Source of the DNA: Moraxella osloensis
Lineage (GTDB): Bacteria; Pseudomonadota; Gammaproteobacteria; Pseudomonadales; Moraxellaceae
NCBI RefSeq assembly: GCF_009867135.1
Contig: NZ_CP047226.1
Location: 744,001-808,000, forward strand
Reading direction: 5' to 3'
Length of the DNA stretch: 64,000 nt
Shown: positions 35,918 to 45,234 of the stretch, piece after piece
Layout of the letters: the number at the start of each line of letters is the position of its first letter
How positions within the stretch are numbered: position 1 is the stretch's first letter
Notes under the pieces: model-generated
The model's input: only the letters and a program-made list of their open reading frames with translations
The model's database searches: none
What the model was told of the DNA's origin: nothing
Program-made: the position numbers and the translations under genes

Positions 35918-35948
35918 TAAAGAGTCACCTAAAAAAGGTGACTCTTTA
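35918..35948 (-). terminator. rpoZ terminator
   Basis: Perfect 13-bp stem TAAAGAGTCACCT 35918-35930 / AGGTGACTCTTTA 35936-35948. It uncouples rpoZ from spoT. Confidence 0.88.
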
Positions 35949-35991
35949 TAAAATAATAGTTGCTAACTATTAACAGTGGCTTAAGCTAGCG

Positions 35992-36258
35992 TTAGAATCC
36001 ATGACCACTTGAAATGCTCAAATCAACATGGTGAAATTTGTTAGGCAATTCGCGCTCAGGTTGATTTAAAATCTCTTTAGTCACCAGTCCTTCAGCGATT
36101 TCGCGTAGGGCAAGGACGGTTGGTTTATCATTTTCACGCTCAACCATAGGTTCTGATACACCGCGTGCGATTTGGCGCGCACGTTTACTGGCAACAAGAA
36201 TTAAATCAAAACGGTTGTGGATATTTTCTAGACAATCTTCTACAGTGACACGTGCCAT
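35992..36258 (-). CDS. rpoZ: RNA polymerase omega subunit
   Basis: 88 residues from ATG 36258, [33 protein letters not shown], the standard omega N-terminus, then [18 protein letters not shown]. An upstream ATG seven codons earlier is not conserved in the family. Omega stabilises the beta' subunit and forms part of a ppGpp site in E. coli. Here it precedes spoT, the usual rpoZ-spoT order, but a strong terminator separates them and gmk is not adjacent. Confidence 0.95.
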   Translation of the reverse strand: MARVTVEDCLENIHNRFDLILVASKRARQIARGVSEPMVERENDKPTVLALREIAEGLVTKEILNQPERELPNKFHHVDLSISSGHGF

Positions 36259-36339
36259 GACTATGGTTATCCTATTCAAAACTAAAAAAGTAATTGATTA
36301 TTTTAACAAAATTAAACCCATATTGCCAGTGACAATGCA

Positions 36340-36774
36340 CTAATCCAAGATTTTTAACCCTGCTTTGTTCTCACGTTTTGGACGTTGTACTTCGGTGGAC
36401 TCGGCTGGTTGACTGGCGTTGATTTCAGATTGCGGCGCATTATCGTATTCCGTTGGGTCAAAGAACATGCCTTGTGAATTTTCTCTGGCATAAATCCCCA
36501 TCACCGCTTGCATCGGCACCCATAATTCTTGCGAAACACCGCCAAATCGCGCATGAAAATTAATAAAATCATTATTAATGACCAAATTACCTGTAGCACG
36601 GCTGGCGATATTAAGGACGATACGACCATCTTGCACATATTCGACAGGCACCGTGACATTGGGCTGTGTCGTATCGACCATGATATGTGGGGTTAAGTTA
36701 TTGTCTTCAAGCCATTCAAAAATAGCGCGTACCATATAAGGGCGAGTCGGGGTTAGTTGAAAGTCATTTTCCAT
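36340..36774 (-). CDS. sspB: ClpXP protease specificity-enhancing factor SspB
   Basis: 144 residues. The N-terminal substrate-binding domain reads TPTRPYMVRAIFEWLEDNNLTPHIMVD, then GRIVLNIASRATGNLVINNDFINFHARFGG and VPMQAVMGIYARENSQGMFF. A flexible linker leads to the C-terminal ClpX-binding tail (ENKAGLKILD). SspB delivers ssrA-tagged proteins to ClpXP. It follows sspA by 25 nt on the same strand, the conserved sspAB operon. Confidence 0.95.
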   Translation of the reverse strand: MENDFQLTPTRPYMVRAIFEWLEDNNLTPHIMVDTTQPNVTVPVEYVQDGRIVLNIASRATGNLVINNDFINFHARFGGVSQELWVPMQAVMGIYARENSQGMFFDPTEYDNAPQSEINASQPAESTEVQRPKRENKAGLKILD

Positions 36775-36799
36775 GGTGATTCTCTTATTTTAATGATTA

Positions 36800-37411
36800 C
36801 TATTTTAAACTGGTTTTAAAGGTTGGGCGATTAAACATCCGCTCCATATATTGATACAACGGACGGCACAGGTGCAGCGGCAATTCAATACCCATGGGTT
36901 TTAAGCGATATAAAATCGATGATAAAATGCAATCACATACACCCATGGTATCTGAAAGAAAAAAAGCTTTATGGGCAAACAGCGGCGCTATGGTAACGAG
37001 AGATTCAGTCAGTTGCTTTCTTGCGATATTTGCTTGATTGACATCTAATGTATCTTTATGGGTTAATAGCGTATCTGCCAATTTAATCCAATCTTTCTCA
37101 ATACGCCACCATAATTGACGGTATTGTGCCTTTTCAATCGGATTCTCAGGTAGCAATTTGTTCTGATGATAGCGCTCTTCAAGGTATTCAAAAATAATGC
37201 GATTGTTATATAAAATCAATTCACGATGAATGAATACCGGCAGCGTGTTGTAAGGGTTGATGTCAGGTAAATCTTCGGCAAAATCCTCATCATCACGAAT
37301 GTTCGTCTCGCTAAATTCTATTTTTTTCTCAAGTAAAACCAGTCTTAATTGGTGACTTAGGTAGCCATCATCGGCATAAATCAACGGGGTATTCGAAGTA
37401 GGGGTCAACAT
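36800..37411 (-). CDS. sspA: stringent starvation protein A (GST fold)
   Basis: 203 residues. Thioredoxin-like N-terminal domain (DDGYLSHQLRLVLLEKKIEFSETNI, NPYNTLPVFIHRELILYNNRIIFEYLEERY) and an all-helical C-terminal domain, the glutathione S-transferase layout without its catalytic residues. SspA binds RNA polymerase and alters transcription under stress. It forms the sspA-sspB pair downstream of rplM-rpsI-petABC, a conserved order. Confidence 0.93.
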   Translation of the reverse strand: MLTPTSNTPLIYADDGYLSHQLRLVLLEKKIEFSETNIRDDEDFAEDLPDINPYNTLPVFIHRELILYNNRIIFEYLEERYHQNKLLPENPIEKAQYRQLWWRIEKDWIKLADTLLTHKDTLDVNQANIARKQLTESLVTIAPLFAHKAFFLSDTMGVCDCILSSILYRLKPMGIELPLHLCRPLYQYMERMFNRPTFKTSLK

Positions 37412-37520
37412 AGTTAAAAATAATAAGCTGTATCAGCGTAAAGAGTAAGCCTAGCTTAAAATGACTGAATTAGCAATAACTGTGAAAGTTATCATACCAA
37501 TCAAGCAATAAATGGGCATA

Positions 37521-37548
37521 AAAAAAGGCAGCCTAAGCTACCTTTTTT
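37521..37548 (-). terminator. petABC terminator
   Basis: Read on the minus strand, AAAAAAGGTAGC pairs with GCTGCCTTTTTT around a TTAG loop. One U-G wobble makes the stem complete only in the minus-strand RNA, which shows its direction. Confidence 0.85.
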
Positions 37549-37558
37549 ATATCAACCC

Positions 37559-38272
37559 TTATTTAACGTCTTTCCAAAATTCTTTATTGAGTAAGTACAC
37601 TGGAATTAATAACGCAAGTAAGAATAAGATGACCCAAAAACCATACACTTTACGTTGGTGCGCTTGCGGCTCTGCCATCCACGCCATAAAGTTAACGATA
37701 TCACCAATATTACGACGATATTCTTCTTTTGAGGTGTTCATTTGCATATCATGAAGGACAAACGGCATGGCAACATTGGGCATTACGATGTTGTTGGCAC
37801 CCCAAGGACGACTTGGATCTTCATAGAAGGCTAACAAGTAAGTATAAACCCAGTCATTACCACGAAGGCGCGTCTCAAGTGACAAGTCAGGTGGCTGCGC
37901 ACCAAACCAAGCTTTTTGCAGCTCTGGGTCAACGCCTGCATTGATATGGTCACCGACTTGGTCAGTGGTCAGCATCAAGTATTTTTCCACCAACTCTTTT
38001 GGAATGTCCAAGTCTTTATACATTTTTGAGTAGCGAACATATTGTGCTGAGTGACATCCTGCACAGTAACTCATGAATAATGAGGCACCACGTTGAATAG
38101 ACGCTTTATTGGTCAAGTCCACAGGGGCTTTTTCACATGCCAAATGCGCGTCTTTACCATCAACTGTTTTGTAGGTACCACAGCCGCCTTCGCTAGCTTG
38201 TGCGGCTGTCGCGCCCAAACCTAGTGCAACTGTCAAACCCAATCCAGCAACTAATTTTTTAACCGCTTTCAT
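37559..38272 (-). CDS. petC: ubiquinol-cytochrome c reductase, cytochrome c1
   Basis: 237 residues. Signal peptide 1-26 (KLVAGLGLTVALGLGATAAQA). Heme c is bound by SYCAGCHSAQYVRYSKM (Cys-x2-Cys-His). The second axial Met lies in NIVMPNVAMPFVLHDMQ. A C-terminal helix anchors it (VYGFWVILFLLALLIPVYLL). It passes electrons from the Rieske protein to cytochrome c. Its ATG overlaps the petB stop as TAATG. Confidence 0.96.
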   Translation of the reverse strand: MKAVKKLVAGLGLTVALGLGATAAQASEGGCGTYKTVDGKDAHLACEKAPVDLTNKASIQRGASLFMSYCAGCHSAQYVRYSKMYKDLDIPKELVEKYLMLTTDQVGDHINAGVDPELQKAWFGAQPPDLSLETRLRGNDWVYTYLLAFYEDPSRPWGANNIVMPNVAMPFVLHDMQMNTSKEEYRRNIGDIVNFMAWMAEPQAHQRKVYGFWVILFLLALLIPVYLLNKEFWKDVK

Positions 38273-39507
38273 TAGTGACCTCCAGTTACACGTTCAGGTG
38301 GCTGTTTGCAAGTTTCAATCGATGTATAAATAGGCATCAAAAGGAAGTACAAGAAATATAAAAGAGTACAAATACGTGCCACAAGCGTTGCGGTATCACT
38401 TGAAGGAATTACCCCTAAGTAACCTAAAATCAAGAAACTAACAACAAAGATAGCAAGTGCAATTTTTGACAACATACCTTTATAACGCATTGAACGCACA
38501 GGCGATTTGTCTAACCAAGGCAATACAAATAAAATAGCAATTGATGCTGCCATCACAATAACACCCGGCAGGGCTGAACCAAACATAGATGGGGTTGCAC
38601 GTAACATTGCATAAAAAGGCGTATAGTACCAAACAGGGGCAATGTGAGCAGGTGTCTTAAGTGGGTTTGCTGCTTCAAAGTTTGGTGGCTCAAGGAAGAA
38701 ACCGCCGCCTTCTGGGAAGAAGAATACCACAGTAAAGAAAATGATAAAGAACACCACGATACCAATCATATCATGTACGGTGTAGTATGGGTGGAAAGCC
38801 ACACCATCAAGGGGTACACCATTTTTATCTTTAAGTTTTTTGATATCGATACCATCTGGGTTATTAGAACCAACATGGTGCAATGCTACCAAGTGAACAA
38901 ATACCAGACCCACTAAAATCAAAGGAATCGCAACAACGTGTAAGGCGAAGAAGCGGTTTAGGGTAATACCAGAGATGATATAGTCACCTTTTACCCATTC
39001 TCCCAATGCATCACCAATAAATGGAATCGCTGACGGTAAGTTCAAGATAACCTGCGCACCCCAGAATGACATATTACCCCAAGGTAATAAGTAACCGAAG
39101 AAACCTTCTGCCATTAAGCACAGATAGATACCCATACCGATGAGCCAAACCAGTTCACGGGGTTTTTGGTATGAACCATACAACAAGCCACGGAACATAT
39201 GCAGATACACGACCACGAAGAATGCCGAGGCGCCGGTTGAGTGCATATAACGAATTAACCAACCACCTTGTACATCACGCATAATGTATTCTACAGAAGC
39301 AAATGCGCCTTCTGCACTTGGGTTGAACATCATGGTTAGCCAAATACCCGTCACTAACTGATTGACCAATACCACCATTGATAATACGCCAAAGAAATAC
39401 CAAAAGTTGAAATTCTTTGGTGCGTAATACTTTGACATATGGTATTCATAAGTTTCTGTCGCTGGAAAGCGCGCATCCACCCAATGCATAAATTTCTTTG
39501 CACTCAT
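38272..39507 (-). CDS. petB: ubiquinol-cytochrome c reductase, cytochrome b
   Basis: 411 residues, eight membrane helices. Heme ligands in RYMHSTGASAFFVVVYLHMFRGL and FALHVVAIPLILVGLVFVHLVALHHVG. The quinol-oxidation motif appears as APVWYYTPFYAMLRATPS (Pro-x-Trp-Tyr in place of PEWY). It forms the membrane core of the bc1 complex. It starts 1 nt after the petA stop, so the genes are tightly coupled. Confidence 0.96.
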   Translation of the reverse strand: MSAKKFMHWVDARFPATETYEYHMSKYYAPKNFNFWYFFGVLSMVVLVNQLVTGIWLTMMFNPSAEGAFASVEYIMRDVQGGWLIRYMHSTGASAFFVVVYLHMFRGLLYGSYQKPRELVWLIGMGIYLCLMAEGFFGYLLPWGNMSFWGAQVILNLPSAIPFIGDALGEWVKGDYIISGITLNRFFALHVVAIPLILVGLVFVHLVALHHVGSNNPDGIDIKKLKDKNGVPLDGVAFHPYYTVHDMIGIVVFFIIFFTVVFFFPEGGGFFLEPPNFEAANPLKTPAHIAPVWYYTPFYAMLRATPSMFGSALPGVIVMAASIAILFVLPWLDKSPVRSMRYKGMLSKIALAIFVVSFLILGYLGVIPSSDTATLVARICTLLYFLYFLLMPIYTSIETCKQPPERVTGGH

Positions 39508-39508
39508 A

Positions 39509-40093
39509 TTATGCCCCCACCGTTAAGATAGTACCACTGATACTGTATTCAGGAATTGGCAAATTACGAGGCGCAGGTTGACCCTTAAAAACACGTCCAG
39601 CTAAGTCATACTTTGAGCCGTGACAGGGGCATAAAAATCCGCCAACCCAGCTGCTGCCACCCAAATCTGCTGCGCCGACATCAGGACGATAACCTGGTGC
39701 ACAACCTAAGTGAGTACAAACCCCTTCACACACTAGAACTTCACTATTGTCTTTTGAGCGGCTATTATTTTTGCAGTAGTCAGGTTGTAATGAACCTTCT
39801 GATTTTGGATCGGCAAGTGATGATTCTACTTTTGATAAATTATCCATCATCTCTTTGGTACGTTTGACAAGAAAAATCGGTTTACCACGATATTTGATAA
39901 CAATCATTTGTCCTGCTTCGAGTTTGCTTAGGTCTTGGCTAACAGGTGCGCCCGCAGCTTCTGCTTTTGCACTTGGATACCATGAACGCACAAACGGCGT
40001 AGCAATAGCAGCGACACCGACTGCGCCCATAGCGGCAGTGGATGCGATTAAAACTCTTCGACGCTTAACGTCGACGCCTTCGGCATGGCTCAT
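39509..40093 (-). CDS. petA: ubiquinol-cytochrome c reductase, Rieske iron-sulfur subunit
   Basis: 194 residues from ATG 40093, with GGAGGAG 6 nt upstream; a longer ORF to 40129 lacks such a site. A twin-arginine-like N-terminus (KRRRVLIASTAAMGAVGVAAIA) fits Tat export. The 2Fe-2S cluster is bound by CTHLGCAPGY and CPCHGSKYDLAGRVFKGQPAPRNL. First gene of petABC. Confidence 0.95.
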   Translation of the reverse strand: MSHAEGVDVKRRRVLIASTAAMGAVGVAAIATPFVRSWYPSAKAEAAGAPVSQDLSKLEAGQMIVIKYRGKPIFLVKRTKEMMDNLSKVESSLADPKSEGSLQPDYCKNNSRSKDNSEVLVCEGVCTHLGCAPGYRPDVGAADLGGSSWVGGFLCPCHGSKYDLAGRVFKGQPAPRNLPIPEYSISGTILTVGA

Positions 40094-40200
40094 TAAGAAC
40101 TCCTCCAGATTAATGAAGTGGGTAACCATATTCCCACACTGGGTTTGTGGCTATTGTAAATCAGTTGTTACAGAATTGCCACCTTAGCTGTGCCTAAATT

Positions 40201-40230
40201 ACGCTAATTTTGCTATTTTATGCTATTTTT
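40201..40230. repeat. 10-bp phased repeat in the petABC upstream region
   Basis: ACGCTAATTT, TGCTATTTTA, TGCTATTTTT on an exact 10-bp period, 108-137 bp before the petA start. Confidence 0.5.
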
Positions 40231-40260
40231 GCAATAAAATAAATTACCTAAGGTAAATAA

Positions 40261-40291
40261 AAAAGACCCTTGCGGTAAACAAGAGTCTTTT
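40261..40291 (-). terminator. rplM-rpsI terminator
   Basis: Stem AAAAGACCCTTG 40261-40272 / CAAGAGTCTTTT 40280-40291, complete with a wobble on the minus strand, followed by U-rich sequence. Confidence 0.82.
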
Positions 40292-40343
40292 TTGTAAACG
40301 CCAAAAAACGCGGTCGATACGAGAATTTCGACCACGAAAAATA

Positions 40344-40730
40344 TTAACGTTTTGAGAATTGGGGACGTTTACGTGCTTTACGTAAGCCCAATTTTTTACG
40401 TTCAACTTCACGCGCGTCACGAGTCACGAAGCCCGCTTCTTTAAGCGCTGGTTTTAAAGTTTCGTCTGACTCAATCAATGCACGGGTAATACCGTGGCGA
40501 ATCGCGCCTGCTTGACCATTGATACCGCCACCTTTTACAGTCACATAGATATCATATTTGCTAGCAGCATCTAGTAATTCTAAAGGTTGACGTACAACCA
40601 TTACTGATGTTTCACGACCAAAGTATTGATCAAGTGGTTTACCGTTGACGACGATGTTACCTGTACCCGCAGATAAGAACACACGAGCTGTTGAAGTTTT
40701 ACGACGACCTGTACCGTAATTGCGTTCCAT
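40344..40730 (-). CDS. rpsI: 30S ribosomal protein S9 (uS9)
   Basis: 128 residues. [33 protein letters not shown] at the start and the basic tail [22 protein letters not shown], which reaches into the ribosomal P site. Standard length. It follows rplM by 10 nt. Confidence 0.98.
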   Translation of the reverse strand: MERNYGTGRRKTSTARVFLSAGTGNIVVNGKPLDQYFGRETSVMVVRQPLELLDAASKYDIYVTVKGGGINGQAGAIRHGITRALIESDETLKPALKEAGFVTRDAREVERKKLGLRKARKRPQFSKR

Positions 40731-40740
40731 GTGTTACTCC

Positions 40741-41169
40741 TTAGATATCTAATACTTGAGGTTGTTGAGCAGTATGAGGATGCTCAGTACCTGAGTAAAC
40801 TTTTAACTTTTTAATCATCGCATAGCCCAATGGACCTTTTGGCAACATACCTTTAACGGCTTTGTTAAGTACGTCAGCGGGTTTGTGTGCGATAAGTTTG
40901 GTAAAGTTAGTCTCTTTGATACCACCTGGGTAACCGGTGTGACGGTAGTATTTTTTGTCTTGCGCTTTTTTACCAGTCACGGCAACTTTCTCAGCATTAA
41001 TCACAACGATATAATCGCCTGTGTCAACGTGAGGGGTGTAAGAAGGCTTATGCTTGCCACGTAAGCGTGATGCGATTTCGCTCGCCAAGCGACCTAATGT
41101 TTTACCTTCAGCGTCGACGATGTACCAATCGTGTGTCACTTCATGTGGTTTAGCACTGATAGTTTTCAT
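40741..41169 (-). CDS. rplM: 50S ribosomal protein L13 (uL13)
   Basis: 142 residues: [53 protein letters not shown], and [31 protein letters not shown]. Standard length. First gene of rplM-rpsI; about 90 nt of leader upstream. Confidence 0.98.
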   Translation of the reverse strand: MKTISAKPHEVTHDWYIVDAEGKTLGRLASEIASRLRGKHKPSYTPHVDTGDYIVVINAEKVAVTGKKAQDKKYYRHTGYPGGIKETNFTKLIAHKPADVLNKAVKGMLPKGPLGYAMIKKLKVYSGTEHPHTAQQPQVLDI

Positions 41170-41305
41170 GTTTAAAAACCTTTTTGAGTTAATAGTTGAG
41201 AGTGAGTGTCTGGGAAACGAGGGCTCTCAAAATTACGAACGCATATTATAGGGATTAAGATAGTGACTTGCAATACAAGTCAAGCATTTTTAAAAAATAA
41301 ACTTG

Positions 41306-41337
41306 CAAAAAATAGGCAACTAAAATTGCCTATTTAT
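41306..41337 (-). terminator. ychF terminator
   Basis: Perfect 10-bp stem AAATAGGCAA 41310-41319 / TTGCCTATTT 41326-41335; on the minus strand it is followed by a U-run. Confidence 0.85.
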
Positions 41338-41375
41338 ATCAATTGTATTATATCAATCAGCGTATGAGTGCATAA

Positions 41376-42467
41376 TCAGACATTAAATCTAAAGTGCATG
41401 ACATCGCCATCTTGCACGATGTAGGTTTTACCTTCGAGGCGAGATTTACCGGCCGCTGCCGCGCCTTTTTCACCGTTATATTCAATAAAATCATCAAACG
41501 CAATCACTTCGGCACGGATAAAACCACGCTCAAAGTCGGTATGAATCACGCCTGCTGCTTCAGGGGCAGTCGCACCGACTTTGACCGTCCAAGCGCGCAC
41601 TTCTTTGACCCCTGCGGTAAAATACGTTTGCATATTAAGCAGCTCGTAACCTGCGCGAATCACACGGTCAAGTCCTGCCTCAGTCATACCCATACTTTCT
41701 AAAAACTCTTGTTTTTCATCGTCATCCAGTTGGGCGATTTCTGATTCGATTTGGTTGCATAGCGCGACGACCAACGCATCATCTTTTGCCGCAAATTCCC
41801 GTACTTGGTCAAGATAAGGATTGTTGTCAAAGCCATCCTCGCTCACGTTGGCAATATACATGGTCGGTTTTAGGGTGATTAAACCATAGCTACGGATGAT
41901 TTTTTTCTCATCCTCATCCAGATTTGCCATACGTGCAGGCTTACCATCGGCTAAAAATGGCTCAATTTTGTTAAACACATCCAGCATGGCTTTGGCGTCT
42001 TTATCACCGCCTTTGGCTTTTTTACCGACATTGATAATCGCACGGCTGACTGCTTCAAGGTCAGCAAGCGCAAGTTCGGTGTTGATGGTTTCGATATCGG
42101 ATAATGGGTTGACGCGTCCATCGACGTGAATCACGTTGTCATCATCAAAGCAGCGCACCACATGGGCAATCGCATCGGTTTCACGGATATTGGCTAAGAA
42201 CTGATTACCCATGCCTTCGCCTTTGGATGCGCCTGCCACTAGACCTGCGATATCCACAAATTCCATTGAGGTGGGCACAACGCGCTCAGGTTTAACGATA
42301 TCGGCAAGTTGTCTGAGACGTGGGTCGGGTACAGGCACAATCCCAGTATTGGGATCTTTGGTACAAAACGGGAAGTTTTCTGCCGCAATCCCAGCTTTGG
42401 TCAATGCGTTAAACAGGGTTGATTTACCAACATTTGGCAATCCGACGATACCACAATTAAAGCCCAT
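41376..42467 (-). CDS. ychF: redox-regulated ribosome-binding ATPase YchF (Obg family)
   Basis: 363 residues. P-loop [21 protein letters not shown]3 region [29 protein letters not shown], and the NVSE motif ([10 protein letters not shown]) that replaces NKxD and gives ATP preference. The TGS domain closes the protein ([48 protein letters not shown]). Monocistronic here. Confidence 0.97.
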   Translation of the reverse strand: MGFNCGIVGLPNVGKSTLFNALTKAGIAAENFPFCTKDPNTGIVPVPDPRLRQLADIVKPERVVPTSMEFVDIAGLVAGASKGEGMGNQFLANIRETDAIAHVVRCFDDDNVIHVDGRVNPLSDIETINTELALADLEAVSRAIINVGKKAKGGDKDAKAMLDVFNKIEPFLADGKPARMANLDEDEKKIIRSYGLITLKPTMYIANVSEDGFDNNPYLDQVREFAAKDDALVVALCNQIESEIAQLDDDEKQEFLESMGMTEAGLDRVIRAGYELLNMQTYFTAGVKEVRAWTVKVGATAPEAAGVIHTDFERGFIRAEVIAFDDFIEYNGEKGAAAAGKSRLEGKTYIVQDGDVMHFRFNV

Positions 42468-42548
42468 ACAATGCTCACTAAATAAAGGGTTAGTTAAATT
42501 TGTTGCATTATAACAACTTAGTCATCAGAATTCGACAGGCGATTGACG

Positions 42549-42596
42549 CATCAAAAAATTGAACCATCAAAAATTTAACCCATCAAAAATTTGTAG
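42549..42596. repeat. 16-bp tandem repeat, 3 units
   Basis: CATCAAAAAATTGAAC 42549-42564, CATCAAAAATTTAACC 42565-42580, CATCAAAAATTTGTAG 42581-42596. Confidence 0.85.
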
Positions 42597-42680
42597 CATG
42601 ACATAGACTACAAAAATTTAAATTGAGCGATTGGGCAGATTGCTGTCATACTCCTGCCATGCTATTGCGAGAATATCGAG

Positions 42681-42724
42681 TTGTCATGAAATTGTCATAA
42701 TGGAGCGTCAAGCTATGCTATAAT
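42681..42724 (+). promoter_or_regulatory. candidate rsmA-apaH promoter with Pho-box-like repeat
   Basis: TTGTCAT is directly repeated at 42681-42687 and 42692-42698 with a 4-nt gap (11-bp period), the geometry of a PhoB box. A perfect TATAAT follows at 42719-42724, 20 nt after the second repeat, about 10 nt further than in classic Pho promoters. Confidence 0.3.
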
Positions 42725-42819
42725 TATCAGTTTAATAGTGATTTGTGTCTGATGACGGTGAATGTTATCGTGTACTGCACAACATTGATAATTATTTCAT
42801 TTTTATAGGAATGTTTTGA

Positions 42820-43689
42820 GTGACAGTCTCTGCTTTTTTATCGCATCAGCCTAGAAAACGTTTTGGGCAAAATTTCTTACATGATCAAGTGATTATTGGG
42901 AGAATTATTGACAGTATTCATGCCAATCGCGATGATTTGATGGTTGAAATTGGTCCGGGCATGGGCGCGATTACTGAGCCGCTACTCAAGGAAGTCAATC
43001 GCTTGACCGTTGTCGAGCTTGATACCGATTTGGCAGACAGCTTGCGCATTCGCATTGGTGCCAATAGCAATGAGGGCTTAACCATTGTCAAAGCCAATGC
43101 CATGGAAGTGGATTACCGTGCGCTGTTCAAGCAAATCATTGGCGATAACCCTAATGCTACGGCTGACAAAAAAATGCGCATTGTCGGTAACTTGCCATAC
43201 AATATTTCTACGCCGTTATTGTTTCATTTACTAAGTTTTGCCGATGTCATTGAAGACATGCATTTTATGCTACAAAAGGAAGTGGTGGATCGCATCACCG
43301 CAGCGGTAGATAGCCGAGAATATGGTCGTTTATCCATCATGATGCAGTATTATTGTGAAACTGATTATTTATTGACGGTACCAAATGGGGCATTCAACCC
43401 TCCACCCAAAGTGACGAGTGCGGTATTTCGACTCAGACCTTATCAACAAAAACCGATTGTGGCTGACGATGAAAAGCTGTTTGCCCTTGTGGTGCGTGAG
43501 GCATTTAATCATCGCCGTAAAACACTGCGCGCGATTTTTAAAAAATCGCCGATTTTGCCTGCGGTCACAGAACACCAGCTTGTGGCATGGGGACTTAATC
43601 CCCTGGCGCGTCCCGAAACGTTATCAGTACAAGATTTTGTGACTTTAGCAAACGGTATCGCGGCAAATGGCATGGCGGCAAATGGTTAA
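42820..43689 (+). CDS. rsmA: 16S rRNA (adenine1518/1519-N6) dimethyltransferase
   Basis: 289 residues from GTG 42820 (TAGGA 9 nt upstream). SAM-binding [18 protein letters not shown] and [16 protein letters not shown]; catalytic motif [12 protein letters not shown]. Also known as KsgA; it dimethylates two adenines near the 3' end of 16S rRNA. The last 12 residues [12 protein letters not shown] come from a 15-bp in-frame tandem duplication (43651-43686) and are not part of the conserved fold. apaH follows, the usual rsmA-apaH order. Confidence 0.96.
   Translation: MTVSAFLSHQPRKRFGQNFLHDQVIIGRIIDSIHANRDDLMVEIGPGMGAITEPLLKEVNRLTVVELDTDLADSLRIRIGANSNEGLTIVKANAMEVDYRALFKQIIGDNPNATADKKMRIVGNLPYNISTPLLFHLLSFADVIEDMHFMLQKEVVDRITAAVDSREYGRLSIMMQYYCETDYLLTVPNGAFNPPPKVTSAVFRLRPYQQKPIVADDEKLFALVVREAFNHRRKTLRAIFKKSPILPAVTEHQLVAWGLNPLARPETLSVQDFVTLANGIAANGMAANG
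43651..43686 (+). repeat. 15-bp in-frame repeat at the rsmA 3' end
   Basis: AACGGTATCGCGGCA 43651-43665, AATGGCATGGCGGCA 43666-43680, partial AATGGT. It encodes [12 protein letters not shown]. Confidence 0.8.
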
Positions 43690-43738
43690 TTTTTTTGTAG
43701 TTTTTTAAAATTTTACTTTTAAGATGTTATGAGGTGTT

Positions 43739-44569
43739 ATGGGTTTTCGACATCAATTTGTCATTGGCGATATTCAAGGCTGTTATGCCGATTTGCAGGC
43801 TCTGCTCAAGCAAATTGGGTTTGATGAAAAGCAAGATAAATTATGGTTTGTCGGCGATATCGTTGCACGCGGTGAAGACTCGCTAAGTGCGCTGCGTCTG
43901 GTAAAACGTCTTTGCCAAGCCGGTGCTGCCGAAATGGTGTTGGGCAATCATGATATTAACTTAATCGCGGTATGGCGTGGTGTCATAAAGATTAAGAAAA
44001 AGGATAGAACCCAAGCGATTTTTGACGCCCCAGATTGTGATGAATTACTCAATTGGCTTCGTCATCAGCCGCTGCTTGTTTATCCCAATGATAAAACCGT
44101 GATGGTGCATGCAGGCATCCCGCCTAACTGGAGTATTACCCAAGCAGCCATGCATGCGTCAGAATTGCAAACTCAGCTGCAAAGTAGCTTGTGGCAACTC
44201 GATAGACTGCTGCCAAACCTGTATAGCGATACCGCTGTTCCTTGGTCAAATATGCTGACAGGCTACGCGCGTATGCGGGCGATTTGCAATTATTTTACCC
44301 GTATGCGCCTGTGTCAAATGGACGGCACGTTGGAGTTTAGCTTTAAATCCAGTCTCGATGATAAAATGCCAGAGGGGTTTCGTCCGTGGTTTGAATGGCA
44401 AGTGCCGCGCGAACGTAAAATCTTATTTGGTCACTGGGCGGCGCTAAAAGCCAAAGTGGATTTGGCAAATGCCAGAGCCACGGATGCAGGGTGTGTGTGG
44501 GGCGGCAGTATGATGGCATACCGCCTAGAAGATGAGCAGGTTATCTGTCAAACTTGTAAAGCAAAATAA
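43739..44569 (+). CDS. apaH: symmetrical bis(5'-nucleosyl)-tetraphosphatase
   Basis: 276 residues. Metallophosphatase motifs FVIGDIQGCYADLQALL (GDxxG), WFVGDIVARGEDSLSAL (GDxVxRG) and VLGNHDINLIAV (GNHD), then VMVHAGIPPNWS. ApaH cleaves Ap4A to 2 ADP and also removes Np4 caps from RNA in E. coli. Encoded 49 nt after rsmA. Its stop codon lies inside an 18-bp duplication. Confidence 0.95.
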   Translation: MGFRHQFVIGDIQGCYADLQALLKQIGFDEKQDKLWFVGDIVARGEDSLSALRLVKRLCQAGAAEMVLGNHDINLIAVWRGVIKIKKKDRTQAIFDAPDCDELLNWLRHQPLLVYPNDKTVMVHAGIPPNWSITQAAMHASELQTQLQSSLWQLDRLLPNLYSDTAVPWSNMLTGYARMRAICNYFTRMRLCQMDGTLEFSFKSSLDDKMPEGFRPWFEWQVPRERKILFGHWAALKAKVDLANARATDAGCVWGGSMMAYRLEDEQVICQTCKAK

Positions 44570-44590
44570 CCTTTGTAAAGCAAAATGACC
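44553..44590 (+). repeat. 18-20-bp duplication across the apaH stop codon
   Basis: The core TTGTAAAGCAAAATAAC (44554-44570) recurs as TTGTAAAGCAAAATGAC (44573-44589). The first copy carries the stop codon TAA 44567-44569; in the second copy the TAA is TGA. Confidence 0.8.
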
Positions 44591-44596
44591 CTAGAG

Positions 44597-45112
44597 TTAC
44601 TGAGCGAGCTGCAGCAGCTGTATAAATGCTTTGGGCAAACGGGTAGGGCGAAGTTGGTTTTGCCCTTTTTCATCTTTATTGGTAGCCACGCATACAATAA
44701 TTATCTCGGCTTGGCTTAAAAGCTGCTGGTGGCTATCATAAATCCGCTGCTCAAGCTGTAATGACGCAGATTTGCAGTCTGCCGCCTCAATCACAACAGT
44801 GACTTCGCTATCAAGCAGAATCGGACGCAAATAGCGGATGTTGGCTTGGCTTACTACAAATTGGATATCAGGTTTGCCATTATCGCTATGGTGAGTAATG
44901 TCTTGACTCACAGCCTCGGCTGAATGCGCTTGATAAAAATAACTGGTCATCCCCAATGCACGTAACCAATCGCGACGACAACGCTCAAACAGCTTTAAAT
45001 GATTGGCGTGATACACAATCCCGCCTGCATCGGTATCTTCTAAATAAATACGGTATTGGGTGGCATAAACAGGCTGATTGCTTGACTGAGTGTGGGGCTG
45101 GGTCTGGGTCAC
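44597..45112 (-). CDS. ybgC: YbgC-type acyl-CoA thioesterase (hot-dog fold)
   Basis: 171 residues. The 4HBT signature YRIYLEDTDAGGIVYHANHLKLFERCRRDWLRALG carries the catalytic Asp and His. YbgC thioesterases hydrolyse short-chain or ACP-linked acyl groups and are often tied to the Tol-Pal cluster; no tol genes are in this window. About 18 polar residues precede the domain. Convergent with apaH, without an obvious terminator between. Confidence 0.9.
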   Translation of the reverse strand: MTQTQPHTQSSNQPVYATQYRIYLEDTDAGGIVYHANHLKLFERCRRDWLRALGMTSYFYQAHSAEAVSQDITHHSDNGKPDIQFVVSQANIRYLRPILLDSEVTVVIEAADCKSASLQLEQRIYDSHQQLLSQAEIIIVCVATNKDEKGQNQLRPTRLPKAFIQLLQLAQ

Positions 45113-45171
45113 GTACTATCCTTAGGTTAATAATAAGTCAGTAATTTTTAAAAACCACAAAGTGATAGCAT

Positions 45172-45204
45172 AAAAAAAAGAATGGCGTTAAACCATTCTT
45201 TTTT
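45172..45204 (-). terminator. terminator of the MltF-like gene
   Basis: Stem AAAAGAATGG 45176-45185 / CCATTCTTTT 45193-45202. Confidence 0.85.
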
Positions 45205-45234
45205 GAAAATGTTTAGTTTTTATACCCACACGCA

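Larger units (their letters stand above)
42468..42819. other. divergent regulatory region ychF / rsmA-apaH
   Basis: 352 bp without a gene. It holds a three-unit 16-bp repeat (42549-42596), a Pho-box-like direct repeat (42681-42698), a TATAAT at 42719-42724 and the rsmA ribosome site TAGGA (42806-42810). Confidence 0.6.
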
